In this document: positions 1 to 7,173 of the stretch, piece after piece
Position numbering within the stretch: position 1 is the first letter of the stretch
Layout: each line of letters starts with the position of its first letter
The notes under the pieces: generated by a model
The model's input: only the letters and a program-made list of their open reading frames with translations
The model's database searches: none
What the model was told of the DNA's origin: nothing
Position numbers and translations under genes: made by a program
Assembly: GCF_000331775.1 (NCBI RefSeq)
Contig: NZ_CAPJ01000037.1
Coordinates: 1 to 16,829, forward strand
Origin: Xanthomonas translucens pv. translucens DSM 18974
GTDB taxonomy: Bacteria; Pseudomonadota; Gammaproteobacteria; Xanthomonadales; Xanthomonadaceae
Length of the DNA stretch: 16,829 nt
Direction of reading: 5' to 3'

Positions 1-114
1 TGCGCGAACGGCGGCCGTGGCGGGCGCGGCTGTGGGATGCCGCGGAGCGGGCGCGGGCGGCTGCTATCCTATCGGCCGGTGAACGAACGGCCGAACGTGC
101 CGGAGGGTTGCGAC

Positions 115-792
115 GTGTGGGAACTGGTCAAGGCCGGTGGCTGGCCGATGGTGCCGTTGCTGCTGTTGGGCGTGGTCGCGCTGGCGATCGTCCTGGAGCG
201 GTTCTGGAGCCTGCGCCGTAGCGAAGTGCTGCCGCCGGGGCTGGGCCAGGAAGTGCGCAACTGGGCCACCCGCGGCAAGCTCGACCCGACCCACATCGAG
301 TCGCTGCGGCGCAATTCGGCACTGGGCGAGCTGCTTGCCGCCGGCCTGGACGTGCGCAACCGGCCGCGCGAGATCGTCCGCGAACGCATCGAGGACACCG
401 GCCGCCACGTCGTGCATCGCATGGAGCGGTTCCTGAACGCGTTGGGTACGGTGGCCTCGGCCGGTCCGCTGCTTGGCCTGCTCGGCACCGTGGTGGGAAT
501 GATTCAGATGTTCCTGGGCATCCTGGACCACGGCGTTGGCGACGTGAACCAACTCGCCGGCGGCATCGGCAAGGCGCTGGTGTGCACCGCCACCGGCATG
601 ATCATCGCGGTGCCGGCACTGGTCTTCCATCGCTATTTCAAGGGCCGCATCGCTGGCTACATCATCGAGATGGAGCGCGAAGCCACCGCCTTGAGCGATG
701 TCCTCGACGGCCATGGCCGCGACGGCGCGCCGACCCCGGCCGCGGCACGCCCGGCTTCGCGCGGCGGTGCCGCTGCGCCGGCCAAGGGCTGA
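115..792 (+). CDS. exbB: MotA/TolQ/ExbB-family proton channel protein
   Basis: Inner-membrane subunit of a proton-motive-force-driven energiser that works with an ExbD/TolR partner. The 225-residue product has three membrane segments, at about 11-30, 106-137 and 148-172; the last two carry the Gly/Ala/Thr-rich stretches of the family (GPLLGLLGTVVGM; GGIGKALVCTATGM). The frame is open from 37, but I chose the GTG at 115: GGAGGG at 102-107 lies 7 nt upstream and the product then begins MWELVKAGGWPMVPLLL, the usual family start. exbD begins 3 nt after the stop. Family membership is clear. Whether it serves TonB-dependent uptake, Tol function or lipid export is not: no TonB-like or TolA-like gene is in the window, and the link to msbA/lpxK is by position only. 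The C-terminal 25 residues are Ala/Pro/Gly-rich and probably disordered. Confidence 0.93.
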   Translation: MWELVKAGGWPMVPLLLLGVVALAIVLERFWSLRRSEVLPPGLGQEVRNWATRGKLDPTHIESLRRNSALGELLAAGLDVRNRPREIVRERIEDTGRHVVHRMERFLNALGTVASAGPLLGLLGTVVGMIQMFLGILDHGVGDVNQLAGGIGKALVCTATGMIIAVPALVFHRYFKGRIAGYIIEMEREATALSDVLDGHGRDGAPTPAAARPASRGGAAAPAKG

Positions 793-795
793 CCG

Positions 796-1218
796 GTGCG
801 GATTCGTGACGATCGCGGCCAGGACGAGCCGCAGATCGACCTGGTGCCCCTGATCGACGTCATCCTTGTTCTGATCATCTTCTTCGTAGTGACCACCACC
901 TTCGACGCCCGTTCCACGCTGCAGCTGCAACTGCCCAACGCCAGCGACCAGCACAACCCGCCGCCGCCGCGCGCGCTGAGCGTGCTGGTCAACGCCGACG
1001 GGCATTACTTCATCAACGACCAGGAAGTGCTGCGCACCGACGTGGAGTCGGTCAAGCGCAGCATCGCCCAGGTCGCCGGCGACGACCGCGCGCAGCCGGT
1101 GCTGCTGCGTGCCGATGCGCGCACGCCCTACCAGGCCGTGGTCACCGCGCAGGACGCGCTGGGCCAGCTCGGCTTCCGCCGCATCGCTATCGCCACCGCG
1201 CCGGAAGTCAAGCAGTGA
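796..1218 (+). CDS. exbD: ExbD/TolR-family biopolymer transport protein
   Basis: Partner of the upstream ExbB protein in a proton-driven inner-membrane complex. The 140-residue product has a short cytoplasmic N-terminus, one membrane segment at about 14-32 beginning [17 protein letters not shown], and a periplasmic domain of about 100 residues. Asp21 sits at the start of the membrane helix, where the essential proton-carrying Asp of ExbD/TolR is found. Start is GTG at 796, 3 nt after exbB, and the stop overlaps the msbA start (GTGA), so the three genes are very likely cotranscribed and translationally coupled. Length and topology are normal for the family. The energised client is unknown. Confidence 0.93.
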   Translation: MRIRDDRGQDEPQIDLVPLIDVILVLIIFFVVTTTFDARSTLQLQLPNASDQHNPPPPRALSVLVNADGHYFINDQEVLRTDVESVKRSIAQVAGDDRAQPVLLRADARTPYQAVVTAQDALGQLGFRRIAIATAPEVKQ

Positions 1219-2963
1219 GCGCGAAGTCGGCACCGGTCTGGCCGATCTACCGTCGGCTGCTCGGCTATACCCACGCCTATTGGGCGATGCTGACCACGGC
1301 GGTGGTGGCGATGGTGATCGAGGCCACCGCCGGCTATTTCTTCACCCGGCTGATGGATCCGCTGGTCAACCGCGGTTTCGTCAATCCCGAGGCGCGCATG
1401 GCGGTGCTGCTGCCGCTGGCGATCCTGGGCCTGTTCCTGATGCGCAGCGTCGCCACCTTCGTCGGCGACTACTGCATGGCGCGCACAGGCCGCAGCGTGG
1501 TGCGCGACCTGCGCGAGCAGGTGCTGGCCAAGTACCTGCACCTGCCGTCCTCGCACTTCGACGTCGAGGCCACGCCGGTGATGGTCAGCCGGCTGAACTT
1601 CGATACCGAACAGGTCACCCAGGCCGCCTCCGATGCGCTGAAGACGCTGGTGGCCGATACCCTGACCATCATCGGCATGCTGATCGTGATGCTGCAGATG
1701 AGCGTCAAGGTCACCTTTGCGCTGCTGGTGGTGGCGCCGCTGATCGGGGTCATCGTGTCCTACGTCGGCAAGCGCTACCGCAAGATCAGCCGCGGCATCC
1801 AGGACGGCATGGGCTCGATGGCGCAGCGCGCCGAGCAGTCGCTGGGGGCGCAGCAGGAAGTGAAGGTGCACGGCACCCAGGCGCTGGAAATCAGCTACTA
1901 CGCGGCGCTGGCCAACCGCATGCTGGGCCTGAACATGAAGGTCGAGACCACCCGCGCGCTGGCCTCGAGCATGGTCCAGTTCCTGGCCGCGGTGGCGCTG
2001 GCGGCGATCGTCTGGGTCGCCACCCGCGAGGCGCTGGCCGGGCGCCTCAATGCCGGCCAGTTCATGGCGCTGATGACCTCGATGATGGCGATCATCCCGT
2101 CGCTGCGCCGGCTGACCAGCGTGCAGACCTCGATCTCGCGCGGCGTGGCCGCCGCCGAGCGGCTGTTCTCGATCCTGGATACGCCCGAAGAGCGCGACAC
2201 CGGCAACGTGTCGGTGCAGCGCGTGCGCGGCGAACTGGCGTTCGACAAGGTGATGTTGCGCTACAGCCAGGACGGCGGCCTGGCACTGGACGACATCAGC
2301 TTCACGGCCAAGCCAGGCACGGTCACCGCCATCGTCGGCCGTTCCGGCAGCGGCAAGACCAGCCTGGTACGGCTGGTGCCGCGCTTCTACGAACCCAGCG
2401 GCGGCAGCATCATCCTGGATGGGGTGCCGCTGCACGACTACCGCCTGCACGACCTGCGCCGGCAGATCGCACTGGTCGGGCAGCGGGTGATGCTGTTCGA
2501 CGACACCATCGCCGCCAACATCGCCTACGGCACGCAGGCCAGCGACGCGCAGATCCGCGCCGCAGCCGAGGCGGCCAACGCCTGGGAATTCATCGAACGT
2601 CTGCCGCTGCAGCTGCGCACCCCGGTCGGCGAGAACGGCGCGCTGTTGTCCGGCGGCCAGCGCCAGCGCCTGGCGATCGCCCGCGCGATCCTGCGCGACG
2701 CGCCGATCCTGATCCTGGACGAAGCCACCGCCGCGCTGGACAACGAATCCGAGCGGCTGGTGCAGGACGCGCTGCACCGGCTGATGCCCGAGCGCACCAC
2801 GCTGGTCATCGCGCACCGCCTGTCCACCATCGAACATGCCGATCAGGTGCTGGTGATGGACCACGGCCGCATCGTCGAGCGCGGCACCCATCACGCGCTG
2901 CTCGCCCAGGGCGGCCTGTACGCCCACCTGCACAGCATGCAGTTCCGCGAAAGGCAGCCGTGA
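1215..2963 (+). CDS. msbA: Lipid A export ABC transporter, ATP-binding/permease protein MsbA
   Basis: Homodimeric ABC exporter that flips core-lipid A across the inner membrane. The product is 582 residues, the same length as E. coli MsbA. The N-terminal half (about 20-300) is the six-helix transmembrane domain. The ATPase half shows Walker A GRSGSGKT (375-382), Q-loop Gln423, signature LSGGQ (478-482), Walker B ILILDE (498-503) and H-loop His534. The GTG start at 1215 overlaps the exbD stop, the third GTG start in a row in this operon. The stop overlaps the lpxK start as TGATG. Adjacency to lpxK, the lipid A 4'-kinase, supports the MsbA assignment over a generic multidrug exporter. A very long unrelated open frame runs across this gene in another phase, but it is a GC-rich shadow. 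Confidence 0.96.
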   Translation: MSAKSAPVWPIYRRLLGYTHAYWAMLTTAVVAMVIEATAGYFFTRLMDPLVNRGFVNPEARMAVLLPLAILGLFLMRSVATFVGDYCMARTGRSVVRDLREQVLAKYLHLPSSHFDVEATPVMVSRLNFDTEQVTQAASDALKTLVADTLTIIGMLIVMLQMSVKVTFALLVVAPLIGVIVSYVGKRYRKISRGIQDGMGSMAQRAEQSLGAQQEVKVHGTQALEISYYAALANRMLGLNMKVETTRALASSMVQFLAAVALAAIVWVATREALAGRLNAGQFMALMTSMMAIIPSLRRLTSVQTSISRGVAAAERLFSILDTPEERDTGNVSVQRVRGELAFDKVMLRYSQDGGLALDDISFTAKPGTVTAIVGRSGSGKTSLVRLVPRFYEPSGGSIILDGVPLHDYRLHDLRRQIALVGQRVMLFDDTIAANIAYGTQASDAQIRAAAEAANAWEFIERLPLQLRTPVGENGALLSGGQRQRLAIARAILRDAPILILDEATAALDNESERLVQDALHRLMPERTTLVIAHRLSTIEHADQVLVMDHGRIVERGTHHALLAQGGLYAHLHSMQFRERQP

Positions 2964-3997
2964 TGAGCGATCGCGGGCCACACACGCCTGGTTACTGGTA
3001 TGGCCAGGGTACGCCGCCGCTGTACGCGCAGCTACTCACGCCGCTGTACGCGGCGGCGATCGGCCTACGCCGCGCGCTGTACCGGCGCGGCTGGCGCAAG
3101 CGCCACAGCATCGCGGTGCCGGTGGTGGTGGTCGGCAACCTCACCGCCGGCGGCACCGGCAAGACTCCGCTGACCATCGCCCTGGTGCGCAAGCTGCAGG
3201 ACGCCGGCTGGAAACCGGGCGTGGCCACCCGCGGCTACGGCCGCAGCCAGGACCAGGTCGCGCGCTGGATCGAGTCCGGCACCACGCCCGAACTCGGTGG
3301 CGACGAGCCGGTGCTGATCGCGCACAAGACCGGCGCGCCGGTGCGGGTGGACCGCGACCGCGTCGCCGCCGCGCGCGCGCTGCTGCAGGCCGGCTGCGAC
3401 ATCGTGGTCTGCGACGATGGCCTGCAGCACTACCGCCTGCAGCGCGACATCGAGATCGAAGTGGTCGACGGCCATCGCCGCTACGGCAACGGCCGTCTGC
3501 TGCCGGCCGGGCCGCTGCGCGAGCCGGTGGCGCGCGGCCGCGAATGCGATTTCCGGGTCATCAACCTGGGCCAGGCCAGCGATGTCGGCGAAGTCCAGGC
3601 TGGTTTCGGCGAGTGGGCGATGCGCCTGCGCATCGACAGCGCGCAACCGCTGCAGGGCGGCCGCGCGCGCGCGCTGCGCAGCTTCGCCGGGCAGCGCGTG
3701 CATGCCGTCGCCGGCATCTCCCATCCGCAGCGCTTCTTCGACATGCTACGCGCGCATGGCATCGGCGTGGTGCCGCACGCGTTTCCCGACCATCACCGCT
3801 ACCGCGCCGCCGACCTGTCGTTCGGCAGCGAACTGCCGGTGCTGATGACCGAGAAGGACGCGGTCAAGTGCGCGCAGTTGGTCAACGACTGGTGCTTCAG
3901 CGTGCCGCTGGTGGCCGAGTTGCCGGCTGCGTTCTGGATCGGCCTGCTCGACCGGCTGGACAAGCTGCGCGGGCGCAGCGGCGACGCCATCGAATAG
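2963..3997 (+). CDS. lpxK: Tetraacyldisaccharide 4'-kinase LpxK
   Basis: Phosphorylates the 4' position of tetraacyldisaccharide-1-phosphate to give lipid IVA, the sixth step of the Raetz lipid A pathway, at the cytoplasmic face of the inner membrane. The product is 344 residues, normal for the family. It shows an N-terminal amphipathic or membrane-associated stretch (about 20-40), the LpxK P-loop [11 protein letters not shown] (58-68), the VATRGYGR motif, GGDEP (about 112-116), the conserved DDGLQH (151-156) and MTEKDAVK near the C-terminus. The ATG at 2963 shares a base with the msbA stop, indicating translational coupling. This is the last gene of the first operon; a non-coding gap of about 430 bp follows. 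Confidence 0.96.
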   Translation: MSDRGPHTPGYWYGQGTPPLYAQLLTPLYAAAIGLRRALYRRGWRKRHSIAVPVVVVGNLTAGGTGKTPLTIALVRKLQDAGWKPGVATRGYGRSQDQVARWIESGTTPELGGDEPVLIAHKTGAPVRVDRDRVAAARALLQAGCDIVVCDDGLQHYRLQRDIEIEVVDGHRRYGNGRLLPAGPLREPVARGRECDFRVINLGQASDVGEVQAGFGEWAMRLRIDSAQPLQGGRARALRSFAGQRVHAVAGISHPQRFFDMLRAHGIGVVPHAFPDHHRYRAADLSFGSELPVLMTEKDAVKCAQLVNDWCFSVPLVAELPAAFWIGLLDRLDKLRGRSGDAIE

Positions 3998-4003
3998 GGG
4001 GGC

Positions 4004-4029
4004 GCAAACAGCGCATCCGCGACGTTTGC
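4004..4029 (+). terminator. Hairpin just after lpxK, possible weak terminator
   Basis: GCAAAC (4004-4009) pairs with GTTTGC (4024-4029). An inner GCG/CGC stem (4011-4013 and 4018-4020) closes on a CATC loop, with unpaired bases between the two stems. It begins 6 nt after the lpxK stop. There is no T-tract, so it may slow ribonucleases or assist Rho rather than act as an intrinsic terminator. Confidence 0.3.
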
Positions 4030-4056
4030 AGTAACGCACCACGGCAGGCGAATCAT

Positions 4057-4116
4057 GGAGCGACTTCAGTCGCGACAGGTTTTATCGGTAACGCCCGTCG
4101 CGACAGAAGTCGCTCC
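4057..4116. repeat. REP-like intergenic inverted repeat
   Basis: The left arm GGAGCGACTTCAGTCGCGAC (4057-4076) and the reverse complement of the right arm (4097-4116) match at 19 of 20 positions, separated by a 20-nt loop. Extragenic palindromes built on GGAGCGACTTC..GTCGCGAC are common in Xanthomonas, Stenotrophomonas and relatives, where they act like REP/BIME elements at the ends of transcription units. Only one copy is in this window, so its repeated nature is inferred from family knowledge. Placement after lpxK fits a role in 3'-end stability or transcription separation. Confidence 0.75.
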
Positions 4117-4284
4117 CACAAGGTCCCGCGCTGGCTGCAATGCCGGGTCGAAATGCCGTCGCCCGGCCACGCGAAGGCGTTGTGCGCGTTTGTGCTGCCA
4201 TCGCGGACCAGCCGTCGCCGTCGCCGACGCTGCAGACGCTTTCGCCCAAGCCGAGCAGGTGCAGAGCGCGATCGACAGGGTCTA

Positions 4285-4290
4285 TAGAAT
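4285..4290 (+). promoter_or_regulatory. Possible -10 box of the kdsB operon
   Basis: TAGAAT, overlapping TATAGA at 4283-4288, is a good -10 match in an otherwise GC-rich gap and lies about 140 nt before the leader ORF. The -35 position, 16-18 nt upstream, has no clear TTGACA-like sequence. A promoter is expected somewhere in this gap because the REP element and the gap separate two operons. Confidence 0.25.
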
Positions 4291-4336
4291 GGCAGCAAGG
4301 GCGAGCGCCACGCGCTCGGCGGCGGCTGGCGTGCCT

Positions 4337-4368
4337 GGCTGCAGCGAACCGGCTGCAGCGAACCGGCT
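4337..4368. repeat. Tandem 14-bp repeat in the kdsB leader region
   Basis: GGCT is followed by two perfect copies of GCAGCGAACCGGCT (4341-4354 and 4355-4368). Each copy plus the bases after it can form GCAGC..GCTGC, so alternative hairpins are possible. It is probably a recent slippage duplication, but it sits in the presumed 5' leader of kdsB. Confidence 0.6.
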
Positions 4369-4425
4369 GCCGCCGCCGAGCCTTCGAAGACGCGTTGCCC
4401 CCATCGACAACGGAGAAGACCATCC

Positions 4426-4488
4426 ATGTTTGGATTTCGCGCATTACAGCATTCAGCCGCCGCCGCCGCCGACGCGCGCCGCGCATGA
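4426..4488 (+). CDS. Putative 20-residue leader ORF coupled to kdsB
   Basis: ATG at 4426 follows GGAGAAG (4412-4418) at 7 nt and opens a 20-codon frame whose product starts [10 protein letters not shown], contains five consecutive GCC Ala codons and ends ADARRA. Its TGA overlaps the kdsB ATG as ATGA at 4485-4488. That junction type is used between the genes of this operon (kdsB/phosphatase, phosphatase/NHL, NHL/uvrC). kdsB has no recognisable Shine-Dalgarno of its own, only GC-rich sequence before its ATG, so initiation here followed by re-initiation would explain its expression. The peptide resembles nothing I know. It could be a pure coupling or leader device, or coincidence. Confidence 0.4.
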   Translation: MFGFRALQHSAAAAADARRA

Positions 4489-5270
4489 GTGCCGCACACG
4501 CCATGCCGCCGCCGTTCGTGGTCGCCATTCCGGCGCGCTACGCCGCCTCGCGCCTGCCCGGCAAGCCGCTGCGCCTGCTAGGCGGCGAACCGCTGGTGCG
4601 GCATGTGGCGCGCCGTGCGCTCGGCGCCGGCGCGCAGCAGGTGTGGGTGGCCGCGGACGATCCGCGCATCGCTGCGGCGGTGGCCGATCTGGACGGCGTG
4701 CACGTGGCGCTGACCTCGGCGGCGCACGCCTCCGGCACCGATCGCCTGGCCGAATGCGCCGACCTCGCCGGCTGGGACGATGCGGCCCTGGTGGTCAATC
4801 TGCAGGGCGACGAACCGTTCGCGCCGGCCGCCGGGATCGTCGCGGTGGCGAAGGCGTTGGCCGCCAGCGGCGCGGAGATGGCGACGCTGGGCACTCCGGT
4901 GGAATCTGCCGAGAGCCTGTTCGATCCGAACGTGGTCAAGCTGGTGCGCAACGCGCAGGGCGATGCGCTGTATTTCAGCCGCGCGCCGATCCCCTGGCAC
5001 CGCGACGCGTTCGCCGCCTCACGCGAACGGCTGCCGCCGGGCCCGTGGCTGCGCCATATCGGCATCTACGCCTACCGCGCCGGGTTTCTGCGCCGTTTCG
5101 CGGCGATGCCGCCGGGCGGCCTGGAACAGCTGGAGGCGCTGGAGCAGCTGCGGGTGCTGGAAGCCGGCTTCCGCATCGCGGTGGCGCTGTCGCCCGAGCC
5201 GTTCCCGCCCGGGGTGGACACGCCCGAGGACCTGGCCCGCGCCGAGGCGCATCTGCAGGCCCTGGCATGA
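4485..5270 (+). CDS. kdsB: 3-deoxy-manno-octulosonate cytidylyltransferase (CMP-KDO synthetase)
   Basis: Cytoplasmic enzyme that activates KDO with CTP to CMP-KDO for the LPS inner core; it acts in the same pathway that lpxK and msbA serve. The product is 261 residues (about 250 is usual). Signature stretches are [15 protein letters not shown] (15-29), the substrate loop [14 protein letters not shown] (77-90), NLQGDEPF (105-112), and [11 protein letters not shown] further on. The ATG at 4485 overlaps a putative leader ORF; a second ATG at 4503 would give a product starting MPPPF and cannot be excluded. Neither has a clear ribosome-binding site. The stop overlaps the next start as ATGA. Confidence 0.95.
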   Translation: MSAAHAMPPPFVVAIPARYAASRLPGKPLRLLGGEPLVRHVARRALGAGAQQVWVAADDPRIAAAVADLDGVHVALTSAAHASGTDRLAECADLAGWDDAALVVNLQGDEPFAPAAGIVAVAKALAASGAEMATLGTPVESAESLFDPNVVKLVRNAQGDALYFSRAPIPWHRDAFAASRERLPPGPWLRHIGIYAYRAGFLRRFAAMPPGGLEQLEALEQLRVLEAGFRIAVALSPEPFPPGVDTPEDLARAEAHLQALA

Positions 5271-5755
5271 AACTGCTGCTGGTGTGCCTGGGCAACATCT
5301 GCCGCTCGCCGATGGCCGAAGGCGCGCTGCGCCACCATCTCGAGCGCTCGCCGCTGGCCGGCCAGGTGCAGGTGGATTCGGCCGGGACCGGCGACTGGCA
5401 CAGCGGCGAGGCGCCGGACCGGCGCGCCATCGCCTGCGCCCGCGGCCATGGCGTGGACATCGCCTGGCTGCGCGCGCGCCAGCTGCAGGCCGCCGACTTC
5501 GCCGACTTTGACTGGATCCTGTGCGCCGACGCGAGCAACCTGCGCGACGTGCGCCGGCGCGCTCCGGCCGTCGCGCTGCAACGGGTGGCGCTGTGGCTGC
5601 CGTGGGCGGGCCTGGATGGGCGCCGCGAGATCCCAGATCCGTACACCGGCGGTAGCGACCATTTCGAGGATGTCTGGCGCCTTGTAGACGATGCCGCCGC
5701 CGGTAGCGTGGCTCGCCTGTCCGCCGACGGCGGCTCCGGCATAATCGGCCGATGA
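5267..5755 (+). CDS. Low-molecular-weight protein-tyrosine phosphatase
   Basis: Cysteine phosphatase of the LMW-PTP/arsenate-reductase-like fold. The 162-residue product has the catalytic P-loop CLGNICRS at 7-14 (nucleophile Cys7, Arg13), [18 protein letters not shown] at 37-54, and the general-acid DPYTGG at 124-129, all typical of active LMW-PTPs. Bacterial members such as Wzb/Etp act on BY-kinases in exopolysaccharide assembly, but no kinase or polysaccharide gene is nearby; here the gene follows kdsB, an arrangement also found in Pseudomonas, so its substrate is open. Both ends overlap the neighbouring genes by ATGA. The C-terminal 20 residues are Ala/Gly-rich and not conserved-looking. 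Confidence 0.93.
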   Translation: MKLLLVCLGNICRSPMAEGALRHHLERSPLAGQVQVDSAGTGDWHSGEAPDRRAIACARGHGVDIAWLRARQLQAADFADFDWILCADASNLRDVRRRAPAVALQRVALWLPWAGLDGRREIPDPYTGGSDHFEDVWRLVDDAAAGSVARLSADGGSGIIGR

Positions 5756-7173
5756 ACGCGATCGCCGCCCTGGAACTGCCGCAGCCCGGCATCTGGCTCA
5801 ATGCCGCGCCGACCACGTTGCGCGAGCAGCAGGGGCGCGCGCTGGTGCTGGCCTTCGTCAACGCCGCCTCGGTATGGTGCGCGCAGCGCCTGGGCGAACT
5901 GGCGCAGTGGCAGGCGCGCAATCCGGGGCGTTTGCAGTTGATCGTGGTGCAGGTGCCGCGTTTCGACAGCGAGCGCGAACCGCAGCGCGCGCTGAAACTG
6001 CTGCGCAGCCAGGGCGTGTCGGCGCCGATCCTGCTCGACGCCGACTGGGCCGCCTGGCAGCGTTTCGCCGTGCAGGCGTGGCCGACCCTGGTGCTGCTCG
6101 ATGCCGGCGGCTACGAACGCGAGCGCCTGGTCGGGATCGGCGGCGCGGATCTGGAAAAGGCGCTCAACGCGCTGTGCGCCGGGCAATCGCTGCCGCTGGA
6201 CGAGGAACTGCGCGATGCGCGCGAGACCCAGCCCGAGCCGCGCCTGAGCCTGCGCTTCCCGTTCGGCCTGGCGCTCGCCGACGATCGCCTGTACATCGCC
6301 GACAGCGGCCACCACCGCATTGTCGAATGCACCAGCGGCGGCCGCATGCTGCGCCAGTTCGGGCTGGGCACCGCCGATTTCATCGACGGCGGCATCGGCG
6401 AGGCGGCGTTCCACCGGCCGCGCGGACTGGCGCTGGAGCGCGGCGTGCTGTACGTCGCCGACACCGGCAACCACGCGCTGCGCCGGATCAACCTGCTCAG
6501 CGGTCACGTCGATACGCTGTGCGGCAACGGCCGTGCCGGCGAGCCGGTCGAAGGCCCGGTGCAGCACCCGCAGCAGGCGCCGCTGAACCACCCGCAGGAC
6601 GTGGTGGTGGCCGACAACCAGGTGCATATCGCGATGGCCGGCGACAACCGCATCTGGAGCTACGAACTCGGCAACCGCAGCCTGCGCTGGCGTGCCGGCG
6701 CCGGCGCGCTGGAACTGCGCGACGGCAGCGGCCACCTGGCGGCGTTCGCGCAGCCGTGCAGCGTGGCCGCGGTTCAGCAGGCGCTGTACGTGTGCGATGC
6801 GCTGGGCTCGGCGGTGCGCTCGCTGCAGCTGCGCGGCGACCTGGTGCAGACCCTGCTCGGCGGTCAGGGCCCGTGGGACTTCGGCAACGAGGACGGCCCG
6901 CGCAGCCGCGCGCGATTGCAGTTCCCGCAGGCGATCGCGCTGAGTCCGGACGCGCCGCTGCTATGGATCGCCGACAGCGGCAACGGCAGCCTGCGTAGCC
7001 TGCGCCTGGGCGGCGGCGACCTGTCGACCACGCCCTTGCCGCGTCGCCTGCACGGCCCTGCCGGGCTGGCGGTGAGCGCCGGCACGGTGTGGATCGCCGA
7101 AACCGATGCCCACGCCGTGTTGCGCTACGACATCGCCAGTGGCGAACTGAGCGACGTGCCGATCAGCGAATGA
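5752..7173 (+). CDS. Thioredoxin-like fold plus NHL-repeat beta-propeller protein
   Basis: Two-domain protein of 473 residues resembling NHLRC2-type proteins. Residues about 10-145 look like a thioredoxin fold: beta-strand ALVLAFVNAASVWC, then APILLDADWAAWQRFAVQAWPTLVLLD with the cis-Pro-type AWPT at 109-112. The redox motif is not intact: Cys43 is followed by AQR, so no CXXC. Residues about 165-470 carry repeated NHL units, for example FPFGLALADDRLYIADSGHHRI and HRPRGLALERGVLYVADTGN, forming a probable six-bladed propeller. No signal peptide is visible, so it is probably cytoplasmic. It overlaps the phosphatase and uvrC by ATGA, so it belongs to the operon. The function is unknown; a binding or scaffolding role is inferred from the missing second cysteine. 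Confidence 0.85.
   Translation: MNAIAALELPQPGIWLNAAPTTLREQQGRALVLAFVNAASVWCAQRLGELAQWQARNPGRLQLIVVQVPRFDSEREPQRALKLLRSQGVSAPILLDADWAAWQRFAVQAWPTLVLLDAGGYERERLVGIGGADLEKALNALCAGQSLPLDEELRDARETQPEPRLSLRFPFGLALADDRLYIADSGHHRIVECTSGGRMLRQFGLGTADFIDGGIGEAAFHRPRGLALERGVLYVADTGNHALRRINLLSGHVDTLCGNGRAGEPVEGPVQHPQQAPLNHPQDVVVADNQVHIAMAGDNRIWSYELGNRSLRWRAGAGALELRDGSGHLAAFAQPCSVAAVQQALYVCDALGSAVRSLQLRGDLVQTLLGGQGPWDFGNEDGPRSRARLQFPQAIALSPDAPLLWIADSGNGSLRSLRLGGGDLSTTPLPRRLHGPAGLAVSAGTVWIAETDAHAVLRYDIASGELSDVPISE

Larger units (their letters stand above)
3998..4425. other. Gene-free gap between lpxK and the kdsB operon
   Basis: No reading frame here resembles a known protein on either strand. The stretch holds, in order, a small hairpin (4004-4029), a REP-like inverted repeat (4057-4116), a possible -10 box (4285-4290) and a 14-bp tandem repeat (4337-4368). 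In Pseudomonas a small Trm112-family gene lies between lpxK and kdsB; I looked for it in all plus-strand frames and did not find it. Longer open frames that cross this gap are extensions of shadow frames, not genes. Confidence 0.6.

Noticed and set aside
1..114. End of an upstream gene such as comEC
   Set aside because: comEC precedes exbB in related clusters, but the frame ending at 82 encodes only an Ala/Gly-rich stretch and another frame runs about 100 bp into exbB; neither is convincing.
1109..3997. 962-codon open frame spanning msbA and lpxK
   Set aside because: Only the part from 2963 (lpxK) is real. The rest is an out-of-phase frame over msbA, Arg/Gly/Ala-rich with no similarity, kept open by high GC at third positions.
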